Positions 35,050-45,800 of a stretch of 64,000 nt of DNA are shown here, in pieces; position 1 is the stretch's first letter; each line of letters starts with the position of its first letter. The stretch spans positions 3,348,001-3,412,000 of the forward strand of contig CAJSYZ010000005.1 of assembly GCA_910574455.1 (NCBI GenBank), given 5' to 3'. The DNA comes from Trichaptum fuscoviolaceum. Taxonomy: Eukaryota; Basidiomycota; Agaricomycetes; Hymenochaetales; Trichaptaceae. The position numbers and the translations under genes are program-made. The notes below the pieces were generated by a model. It worked only from the letters and a program-made list of their open reading frames with translations. It was not told where the DNA came from and did not search any database.

Positions 35050-36600
35050 GTGACTGAACGAAGAGCCTGAGCTACTTCAAGATCAAGTTGGCAGTGCAGT
35101 GAGTACTACTACTAGGAATACTACTAGTAGTAGTAGTATGCCTGAGAGGAAAGTAATGGCAAGGGTTATTCAAACGGTGAGTGAAGTTGGAATGAAGGTC
35201 AAGTGTCGCCACCGCCTGAGTAGTACTAGTAGTAGTAGGCTATTGCTAGTACTAGTAGTAGCCTGAGTGAGCCACTGGCAGTGAGTGCCAGTGAGCCTGA
35301 GGGGCAACTTCAAGTTATTACTAATACTACAGTACTAGTAGAAAACGGGCCGAGCTTCGCCGGCAAGTCCCTTACTACTCCAAGTCCGAGTCAACTTGAA
35401 GACGTTCGCACGGGAGGCAGATTTCCCTGAGCGTTATCACGCAATTCCGGAACGCAGTGCCCTTCCTCCCAGAACTAGTAGCCTCACTGCCAGTGGCGCC
35501 ACTGGATGAAGGATTTAGGACACCCGAAATTGAAACCCATAAGACCCTGCTTGGCACTCAGGCTGGCAAGCATTTAGGGAGGTTGAAGCCACCCGTCCAC
35601 CGCCGGCCTTGAGCAGAAGTTCTGCCGGTCCACGGAGTCCCGCGGTATAACTTACCTTTGAACTTGAAGGTAAGGTATCAGGGTGTACTTATGATATCTT
35701 ACCTGATACTACTACTAGTACGGTAAGCAAGGCAGGCATTTAGGACGACTGTCCTAGACACGGACCATCTGGCAGACCCTTCCCCTCTGCTAGATCCTGG
35801 AAATTTAGGGCCCGGGCAAGACGGAGAGTTTGGCTCCGAGCCATGCCGTTTAGTACTAGTACTACATACTAGTACTAGTAGGACGAAAAAGCCGTTCTAA
35901 ATCCTTAGTACGGGAAGCATAGCCTGAGTATGGTGGCTTCCGACTCAGCCTGAGCCGCAGGCTGCGTCACTACTCTAGTACCATCATAATGATGATCACG
36001 GTGCCTCCGCATCATCATGCCGTGAAACACAAACAAGTATAGTACTACTATAGTACTATCCGGCGAGGACTCGGACTCCAAAGCGAACTGCGGCGGCCAA
36101 GCTGTCAAGTTGCTGAGATCATCAACTTCAAATTCGACTAGTAAGTACTAGTAGTAGTAGTAGTAGTACTAGTAGTTACGGTAGTAGTACTAGTAGTTAC
36201 GGTAGTAGTACTAGTAGTTACGGTAGTAGTACTAGTAGTTACGGTAGTAGTACTAGTAGTTACGGTAGTAGTACTAGTAGTTACGGTAGTAGTACTACTC
36301 GCGGCGGGTGCACTCATGCTGTGGCACTGCCAGTGCCAGTGAGGCTGGGAAGTCCTACTACTAGTAGTAGTAGTATCACTGGCATAGTAGTACTAGCCTG
36401 AGTACTTAAATTTAAATATAGTACTACTCTTCACGGCACTCCGTCAGCCTGAGTCACGGTGTGGCCTGCTGGCAGCGGTAGTATCCGACTTCCATCAACT
36501 TCTTCAAGTTCACGTTCCGACGGTGAATAGCTTTTAGTTGCCACTGGCAGCGGACCCCATCATGATGCCCCCCACATCATCTTGAAGCCAGCAACTCAAC
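35050..36600. repeat. palindromic-word spacer, 1.5 kb
   Basis: The richest block of short palindromic words in the window: dozens of ACTAGT/AGTACT runs, CACTGGCAGTG and CACTGCCAGTG forms, GCCTGAGCCGCAGGCTG-like words and TCAACTTGAAG. It includes the tandem array at 36160-36296. It presumably holds the divergent promoters of the two flanking genes. No coding region is seen. Confidence 0.65.
36160..36296. repeat. 21-bp tandem repeat, six perfect copies plus a partial one
   Basis: Unit of 21 bp made of GTAGTAGTACTAG followed by TAGTTACG. Six perfect copies run from 36160 to 36285, then part of a seventh. The unit embeds AGTACT and ACTAGT palindromes. Confidence 0.9.
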
Positions 36601-36615
36601 GACTATCCCTTCAGA

Positions 36616-39600
36616 ATGTCTGCCAGTGTTGTCCCTCACGCTAACATGCCACTGCTACCTGTTAACACTGGCATCCCGGGCCAGCAAGCCACTGGCACTC
36701 AGCCTGAGCCTCCCGGGCCAATCGAAGTCAGACTGCGCTGGGTCCAGATGATGCCAGACGAGCTGGTATGTAGTACATGTCTCAAAAACTAGTATTAGTA
36801 GTAATTTCAATTCTTTCACAAAAAGTCCAAACAGGAATAGTTTCTTTCGGCAAAAATGGAGCCCATCCGTGGCCCGGGCTTATAAAGACGCGGTCAGACA
36901 TGGTGAAATGGATTGAATTTCTCATTCAGTTGGTACAGCGAGATGACAGTGGCAAATCAGCAATCAAGTAAGTGTCATTCATGTTGCCAGCCTTCAAAGT
37001 ATGTGACCAGGACATTCTCTTGACAGCCTGCCAGTGAATGGGCCCGGCGTCTCCATGTCCGACTCGGAGTCTCTTGCAAGTGCAGGGCCCGGGTTGAGGT
37101 CACAATCGGAGTTTGAGGTCGGACTAGGAGTTGGCAGTGGCAATTTGACGTCTGCCACTGAGGCGGAACCAGACACATCCAATTTGGAATTGTGAGTAGT
37201 GTTGCCAGCCTGAGCTTAATTGCATCTTGATGACATTCCATTCTACTGTCAGCGAGGCCGCCAGTGCCGGTGCCACTGGCAGTGGGGTGGCAAAACCTGG
37301 GTCGGACGTGGACTCCAAGCCGTCAAACAGTGTCGAAGACTTGAAAACGAACCTGTGAGTGACATTGCCAGTCTGTGTAGATTGCTTCTTATCTCTTTCC
37401 TATACCCAACTAGCGACTTGTCAGTCACCATGCTCAATGGGATAGGGGGCGACTTGGACAAAGCGGGCAAGGAATGGACGGACATTGGAGGAAAGCTGGT
37501 CGAGACTGCCAAAGTTCTCAACCAGGTGATAACAAAACTCAAGCATGGAGCGGCAGCTCGGGCGGCGAATACTGATGAAAAAAAGAAAGTGGATGAACGG
37601 CTGGAACGGGCGATGCGGAATGTTGAGGGATATCAAGATCTTGACAAAAATAAGGAAGATCTGAAAGCCACGAAAAAAAAGGCGGCCAAATCAGAGAACA
37701 CGGATCTCAGTACGCTTTACTCGAAGACAATAAAGAGCTTGGAGGAGAAAGTCGAATCTCTCTCCAACGAGATACAACATATAAAGGACCAGGCAACCCT
37801 GAATTACCCGATGCTTGCGAGGGCTGCAGCTGAGGAGGGCATCCATGCGCTACACTCCGCCATGGCAGCTAATGTTAGCAAAAGGCTTGACAGTCAATTT
37901 GATATGATTCGAAGCACCACCGACAAGGTGCATCAAATGAACGAAAAGCTGGCTCGTATGGAGACATTGGATGCTGAACGGAAGGCGGACCAGACATTGG
38001 ATGCTGAACGGAAGGCGGACCGCTCCAAAGACGACCTTTTGACGCGGACTATAGCATCGTTCGCTGTCATGATACGCGAGCTTCAAATCATTGCCGTAGC
38101 AGCTGAATCGGTAAGTCATCTTGAAAGCTATTGCAAAACAAATTAAACTCATGAGTTCTCACATAGAGCGAAGCGGCAGCTTGTAGTATTAAACTACGAC
38201 ACGTCTTCGAGGACGCCAGGAACATTCTTTATATGGCTTTTGCCATTGTTTTCCCAAACAAATTCAAGATCGAATCGGTTGCCCCTTTTGACATTACTGG
38301 TGATGGTGGTGTCAAGACAGCGGGGCTCATCAGAGGTGTAAACGAGCTTTACGCTGAGTTCACTGCCCAACCAACCATGCGCCGGAACGGAAAGGTTCCC
38401 ATTGCAAGGCATCTGTTTGATGACCTGCTCACCGCTTTACCTCAAAGCCTCATATCCTCAGAGGAAGCACGCTACGAAGAGTGGTTAGCAGGGATTGAAG
38501 ACAAGTTAGCAGACTTCCGCAAGGAGGATACGACATACAAGGACGCGGTTAAGGCGAAAAAGAAAGCAGAGGAGACAACAAAGGACCCAAAGTGTAGTGA
38601 GGAAAAGAGGGGCCGGGCCGTGAAGACGCTGAGGGAAACCGAAAAGAAGCTGCAGAGCTTGGTAGAGGGCGCGAGAGCAGAGCTTAAATCCAAATACCCC
38701 TTCACAAACTCCTGGCAGCCGTCGCCTGACACAAAACCCATCGAAAAGTTCCGTTTCTTTCTTGTGCGCTTCTATCTTATCTTCGAATTCCATCGAAGGT
38801 TGTATGTCATCCTCAATCGCAAGCTGAAGAAGTTGGATTCACAACAGCCAGCCACCACACTCGACGAGCAGGAGTCCACATGGGATGCCAGCATAGATGA
38901 CTTTACGTGCAAACCGTTCCCAAATCTTGATCCATCAGAAGAGGGTGTCCTCGATCTGAAGGACCTGCCTAAGTTCTATTTCGAGGAATTCTTTGCAAAG
39001 ATGGCCGAAGAGGGCGACATTGAATACTATGGCTCTGAGGACATACCCCATGCGTCGGCCAAAGGTTTTCCTCCAAAAGCTCTCCCAGCTGATATACAGC
39101 GCAGTTATGAGGAAGTCTCAGCTTCTTTCGACCAATTATCCTTGAACACACTAGCGGAAGTTGTCAAGCAGGCGAATCTCACGGAAGTCCCGATGCCAGT
39201 GCGAAAGTGGCCGGAAAATGACGAAGACCGAAAAAAATTATCGAAGATCCTGCATCTGGAGAAGCGGCGAAATACGCACAGGGAGAAAGCTGTTATCCTT
39301 TCCAACGCGATGCAGATGATTACCTCTTCTGAACATGTCGTTTTTGAGGTGATGAACGAGACTCCACTCAGGCAACATTTGAATAAACTTATCCACGACC
39401 GACATTATTATGGTGACGACGAATCTCTCTACAAATTCATAGAAAACGCACCATCCGTACTGCACCTGACAGCGGGGGAACCACTCTTTACCTATGAACA
39501 GCAGGACGTGCTTAAAAGGATATGCAAGATAGTGGGGAACCATGGCCCTTATGGTCGGGCACCTCAGTCTTATTTGGCTCTGCGCATGGACTGGGCAAAG

Positions 39601-39744
39601 GAAGTGCGTGAGCAAACACGGAAGCCTCCTAGTTCCAAGGAAGGATTTGTGAATCCTTCCAATCCTCTTTACAAAGAGCCATTTGAGTTTCGGATTACCG
39701 GCGAAGGCGTATCTCGACTCAAATCTTTGACGCCCTTGTCCTAG
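36616..39744 (+). CDS. large coiled-coil protein of unknown function, possible element cargo
   Basis: Likely start MSASVVPHANMPLLPVN. Small exons follow, including VSFGKNGAHPWPGLIKTR with MVKWIEFLIQLVQRDD, and Gly/Ser-rich exons spliced in phase 2 (EAASAGATGSGVAKPG, DSKPSNSVEDLKTNL) into DLSVTMLNGIGGDLDKAG. The main body is a long Lys/Glu-rich coiled coil. It includes a tandem duplication of TLDAERKAD near 37965-38015. An intron at 38110-38167 leads to a final exon (SEAAACSIKLRHVFEDARN to the stop at 39744). That exon has charged helices and segments such as FRFFLVRFYLIFEFHRRLY and FRITGEGVSRLKSL. No domain was recognised. The join between the first two exons could not be made in frame with certainty. 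The exons near 37000-37300 contain the same palindromic words as the spacers, for example GACTCGGAGTC at 37061-37071. Confidence 0.6.
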
Positions 39745-39959
39745 TATACTACTACCCGTAGTATATGGTCACGGTATAAACTTCGTCGAGTCTATCTGTC
39801 TTCCTGATAAACAATGATGTTTCGACTTTGTCTTTCCGATAATAGTAAACAATGATGTGTCGTCTTTTTCTTGAATAAAACGCCTATGTCTTGCTTGATT
39901 GTGTGATGATATGACCTTCAACTTGAAGATATTTTGTAAATACTGATCACCACATCTCA

Positions 39960-40340
39960 TACGATGCAGCGCATCCCCAGGCTGCCAGGAGTATCTACTA
40001 GCCTACTAGTACTCGTACTAGTAGTACCCGAAGGCTTGTTTGTGTTGTGCTTCTACTTTAACATTTCGGGGACATACACCGTGTTAAGTTCCTCTGGCTC
40101 AAGTTGCCTTCAACATCACTACTTCATCCCTTCAATGTTCCGGGGAGCAAGATGAAGAGGACATGGACGGCAAATTCTTCTGCCAGTGATGTCGGAGTCG
40201 GAGTCACTCAGGCTCACTGCCACTGCCAGTGCCAGTGGCACGCCGGTCACTGGCACGGTGACTTCAAGTTCAACTTAAGTTGTGGCACTCACTACTAAGG
40301 CTGGCAGGCTGGCACTCAGTTGTCGACTTCAACTTCAAGT
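39960..40340. repeat. palindromic-word spacer, rightmost block
   Basis: CACTGCCAGTG, GTCACTGGCACGGTGAC, ACTAGTACTCGTACTAGTAG and TTCAACTTCAAGTTG words around 39995-40030 and 40210-40340. Downstream, word density drops sharply, so this may mark the right-hand limit of the element-derived region. No terminus resembling CAGGGAA was found here. Confidence 0.5.
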
Positions 40341-42895
40341 TGTTGCTACCACAGGCATAGTACTTGGTGGACATTGAAGATGCTCAACACTGGCCGTAGT
40401 CACCATGCCATACAACCAGGCTCGTTAACAGAGAACTTCCTCAGGTTGTCTTACGTCCTGGTGTATTTTCTGTTTAACACTACGTTCTGCTCTCCAGGAT
40501 TACATCTTGGCCCGCACCCTCCACTATTGATCGCATCCTACGCAATTATCGGAAAAAGGAACAGCCGCTGCCGTAGGATGTACAGTTGAGTTGACACGGG
40601 ATCATCTTACACACTGGCACTGGCAGCCTAGGGCAGGAACCACCTTACAGACACACTTTAACCAATCATCCAAGATGAGTAAGCTCTATAATATCGTTGA
40701 TGGCCTCAAGTGACTTTTCAGTAGCGAACTGACGTAGTCATGGCCTCCTCCTCAACTACCACTGTATCCCAACGCCCAAGTCACCGCAGATTCTCTTCTT
40801 CACTTTTCTACCAATTTTCAACATCGAATTCCTCCTGCACGTCCCGATTCTCTCCCAACACCATGCGGGACCTTGTACAACTCTGATAGACCTCTTTCTT
40901 CCGCCGCGCATCTGCCGACTCGCGCTTTGCCTGTCTCGGCACGCTCAAATTGTTCTATCGGTTTCAACGCCTCGCGCAGCTCGCGTAAAACGTCTGCGCC
41001 TTACTTTGTTAGCTCCCTGTGGGTCGACGCGTTTCTACTCGTGCGCTGCTCTAGGCTCGTATGGAAACCAAGGGGGTAGGAGTTCGACCGCTTTTGCAGA
41101 GGAACGAAACCACTGCCGTCTACGCAATTTACTGCGCCCACAGCAGGCGCCCCAATTCTTGACCCAGGATTCTCTCGCAGATTTATGCCGACGCGTATCC
41201 CCCCACCGACTAAAGCAATGGCGAGCACACATGCGCACGCGTCCACCTCCACAGTTGACAACACAAACTTCTTCAGCGATTTGTGATGGTAGAGTGGTTA
41301 CATCCGTCACCATATATCATGAGTGAACCTTCTCCGAGGGACAGGGCTATGCCAGAGAGCTCATCGTCAGTGGTGGCTGATGACCAGCTCAGAGAGCAGG
41401 ACATTAAAACTGGTTGCTGCACTTGCATCCGAGGTCCGCTCCTCTCAGGTTTTGAATTGCGAGACGCGTCACCGACGTTTCGGATGTGCAAAGAGGCAAG
41501 TTACTGAACCGGCCCTCACAGGCACGAGGAGAGGATGTATGCGTGCAGTAATCAGTGAGCGAAAGCTACTACTGTACTTCTCGAGTAAGTTGTTCTTTTA
41601 ATTTTTGAATCATAATACTCACGGGCTTCTTCAGCTTTGGAGCATCGGCACGGGAAATGTCTAAACGTTCTCCGAGAACATCTGCATAAGATTTACGCCG
41701 AAAATTATATTGTCTTCTTTTCTTGGGGTGGGGGTAGGGGGATTGGACACATCCGTTCGCGTATGGAATCTGCAAATGGGTATGATTTTCTTCACATTCC
41801 TGTATCCCCGACTCATCAGTGACAACTTTCCAGTATGACTCCGACTTTCTTGTCACCGGAAGGAACGATGGCCGCGTCAGCTTCTTCTCGTTCCATCGTT
41901 CCTCTTTTCCTCGACCATCTCAAGCTCAACAATAAGCGGCCACAGGACTCGCGCTGAGCAGTCAGTCGGGACGAGTCTCTATCCCTACCGTCTACTCTCA
42001 CTTCAGGGATCCCTGCTCAATCGACATCTAATCCTAAGTTCGCCTGGCCTGAGCGGCGTAAAGAGCCCAAAAACATGGGAAGGATGCTGGAGAGGGAAGG
42101 TTGCGAAGTTGCGCGGTCGGATTCGTATATACGGGGCTATGTATCACCGGGCAGTTTGATGCATCCCAATATTCCGCTTGCATGCACAAAGGTCGACAAA
42201 GCGACTCACAACTCAATTTGCAAATGCCGCAAAGGGAAAAATATAACTGCATTTTCGACATCATCCAAGTTGTTGTCAACTTGTCGTGTCCCCATTCCTT
42301 GCCAAACACCTCTGCCCCGCCACCATTGCCGCCTAAACGGAGAACACTCGGTTTCAATGTGCAGTATGAGTCCATCATCGGCCGACAGCGCAATTCCCTC
42401 AGCTCCGAGGACGAGAAACGCGCCTTCATGCAAATTACTCCTTCCGAAGCGGGTTGGGATGCATTCAAGTTGGCCCATTTCCCATTTTGGCACGGTTCTA
42501 GTTCAAGTTTCGGGTTGTGTACAGGGATGACTGTTATATGGTGAGTTACTCATGGCTTTCTTCGAAATCCTTCTAGAGCTGATGGAGCAGCTTCTTGTGC
42601 AGTGGGTTGTATCCTCCCGACTTCTTCGGAGTTAACATGACTCATTTTCTTGTTTGTTTGTGCTTAAAATGAAAAGAAGCCTTATAATCAAGTCATCCGG
42701 AAGAAATCATTTGTCATCTCCTACTATCAGTTCAACTTGCGGTTTATCCGAGTCATAGTACAAAGCACTAATAGCTCCCTCTCTCTTTCTAGAAGAATGG
42801 GAAATCAGAAAACTGACTTCAACTACTTTGTATAAGTGTGAAGTGGGAGCGGGTATTGTCCCCAAGATCATCATCAAGCCATTCCACCGTGAATC
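40341..42895. other. region without a recognised gene
   Basis: Contains several medium frames. One starts at 40741 with MASSSTTTVSQRPSHRR, and one at 42101-42544 has a Pro-rich PPPLPPKRRTLGFN segment. None shows a known domain, and the frames shift or stop without convincing introns. They could be exons of a poorly conserved or decayed gene. Nothing can be assigned. Confidence 0.35.
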
Positions 42896-45800
42896 ATGTT
42901 CTCAAATCTTCGTACTATCCTTCTCATCCTCCTCTCCCTTGATTACGCACGCCTGCACCTCCGCACCGTCCTCCGCTTTCAGCTCGTTCAACGGTGGACA
43001 GCAAGGGCTCAAACGAAGGTACTTGTTTCATTCATATCAAGATCTGTGTCGGGATCCCCCAGGACCCCAACATGTCTAAGGCAATCCTGAACAGAACCCG
43101 GTATGCTGAAACCCGAAATCGCGACCTTGGCTAGATCCCGAAAGGATCCCCCGCTCTCTGATCCCAGAAGAACCTCTGCTTCGCCATGCATTCTCCTGCT
43201 AAGAGTTCCGCCCCGCTACGACCTCCTCGCCCCTGCTTGTCCTCGCCCACGTCTCCTCGTCAGTCCCCCGCCTCGTCCCCGCGCCTCGATCCATCCCTAG
43301 CCCGCCTCGTCGTTCCCCCGACTCTAGGATGATCCCCCGCTCCCGTCATGCTCTGTTCCCCGCTCCAGTGAACCCCGTACCTCGCCATAGTCCCGAAGTC
43401 ACTCACCATAGCCACCGCCATAGCCATAGCCTGCCACAGCCATAGCCATAGCCATAGCTATCCCAGACCTCGTAGGTTCTCGACTATGCCCGGATACCAG
43501 ATCCCGGCCTCGCGTCCACAGTCATGAAGTGCAGTTAGGAGATTGATCCACTGCGTCCAAAGCCGACCTCTGTCTGGCCTTGAGTAAGCCAACACGACAG
43601 CGGTCAAGGATTGCTGTCCCGCAATCCTGCCCGGTCACGAACCCTGCCCTGTGCTCGTCCTGCCACGGTGCCCTAGCTAACCCCTTCGACATCCTGTGCC
43701 TCTCGACCTGCCCTTGTTCGTCCACAGCCTGCCCCGCCAGGAATCCCGCCTTGCCGCGAACACTGTCAAGCGTCCCCTCTGACAATCCCGCAACCCACGC
43801 TCGTTCACGGTTGGAGTCCTGTCAAGACTCCCCCACTCGTCCCGGTTGGAATCCCGCTCCTTTCCCCCGCATGATCCCAGTCGAAAACCCGCTCGTTTCC
43901 CGCCTCGCGTCCCGTCTCGAATCCCGGCGCAAATCCCCCGCAGGATTCCCGCCTTCGATCCCGCCGCGATTCCCATCGCAACCCCAGCTAAGTTCCCGCT
44001 CTGATTCCTGAAAGATTCCCGCTACGATTCCCGGTCGAACCCTGTCTCGATTCCCGGTCGAAACCCGAACTCGATTCCCGGTCAAACCCGAACTCGATTC
44101 CCAGTCGAAACCCGAACTCGAAACCCGGTTGAAACCCGAACCAGATTCCCTGCATGATCCCGTCGCGAATCGCGCGAGTTTCCCGTCGCCAAGGGAAACT
44201 CCTTAGCTTCCCCGCTCCTCGATGCTAACCTCGTCTTGAGATAGCCCCAGGTGATTGGCCTGGCCACGCACGTGCCAGCCAACTAGTCTCGTTGGTAGCG
44301 TCCTGCCCCGGCCCGCAGACCACATTCCCGCCACCCCGTGTGCGGGATTGATCTCATTGTCCGCAAGGACTCGAACCCCGTCCTTAGTCGCCCTGCCCCG
44401 CGCGCGCCTCGCGATTAGGCTTTGTTACGACATCGAAGCACCGGCTTCTTCGAAGTTGGTCCCTGTCGATCTCCCGCGACCCTGATCCACGCCAGAAGTT
44501 GCCTGCAACTTATCCCAAGACGATGTATGCATTACATCCGCCCCCCACGTTCGTTACCCCGCTGCCTGTGCGCCAGCTTGATACCTCGCGCACAATTACA
44601 TTCCTTTAGTTCTCTTTGTTTCACTTGACCATGCTTCACGCTCGTTCCCTTAGATCTTGCCCAGATGTTCCCGCACCGAATCCCGAATCCCGGATTCACG
44701 TCACTATATGCGCGGCCTTTGCCCGCAAGATTGTGTAACTAGTTAGTTGCGCGTTTGTGCATGCCCGTTCCCTGTAGATTCTGCCCAGTAGATAAATACC
44801 TGTCGCCACCGTAAGGAGCACTCACTTTTGTCCTCTTGTCGAGTGCTTCCTTAGGTGTGTTTCTGTCTTGTCTCTAGTGTAGTTTTACAATGCTGACTTG
44901 TCGAGTGCTTCCTTAGGGAACCTCCTCCTGATAACAGAAGTGTTGCCTTGAGATCCCGGTTATCCTGAGCTCTCTGCTCCTGTCCTGAGCATGCCTGCTC
45001 TCTGGCTCTCTTGTCTCTGTCTTGTCCCGGATCCCGCTCTGCGAATCCCGCTCTGAGTCCTGCCCAGAATCCCGCTCTGAGATTCCCGCCAGAATCCCGC
45101 TCTGCAATTCCCGCCAAAGTCCCGAACGATTCCCGCTCTGCGATCCCTGCACGAATCCAGATTCCCGCACGAATCCAGATTCCCGCGCGAATCCAGATTC
45201 CCGCCAGAATCCCACTTGGCATTTCCCCGCGTCTCGACTCTGTCTCCCCGCGCCTCGACTCTGCCTTCCCCGCCTCGACTCTGACTCCGTCCCGTCCTCG
45301 CCTTGAGCCCCCTTGCGTCTCGCCCCCGTAGCCCCGCTCCCCGCGCGACTCCGTTGGCGTTGTAGCGTCCTTAACGGTTCCCCTTCGCCTTCTCCGCTGC
45401 CGTGCGCTCTCCCAGGCCTTGCCCCGGAAGCCGCTAACGCGCCCCGGCCCCCAGGTTCCCCCCAGGTCGTAACATTAGGACAAAAGTCTAAAGCTTACCG
45501 TAACCAGGATTGGCAACAATCTACGTTCTTTACCCCGACTCTTTTTTTTCGGACTTCGACAAAATCCCCGCGTCGCTATGTCCGCGTCAGACTCCCGCTC
45601 CACGCGCTCGTCTTTCTCGAGCAATTCCCGGCCACAGTCACCTGCTGTCCAGCTCCCCCGGCTTGTCTCTGTCCCTGCCTCGCCAGCCACGTCCCGGTCA
45701 ACTTCCCCAGCCTCAGTAGCACCTCGTCCCCGCTCTCGCCCTGCGTCCCATACGTCGACCCCAGAAACCCGTGAACTGCGCCGTAAACTGCGCCTCTGTT

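Noticed and set aside
40341..42895. Retroviral or viral insertions
   Set aside because: No reverse transcriptase, capsid or polymerase motifs were seen here; there is no evidence for a virus anywhere in the window.
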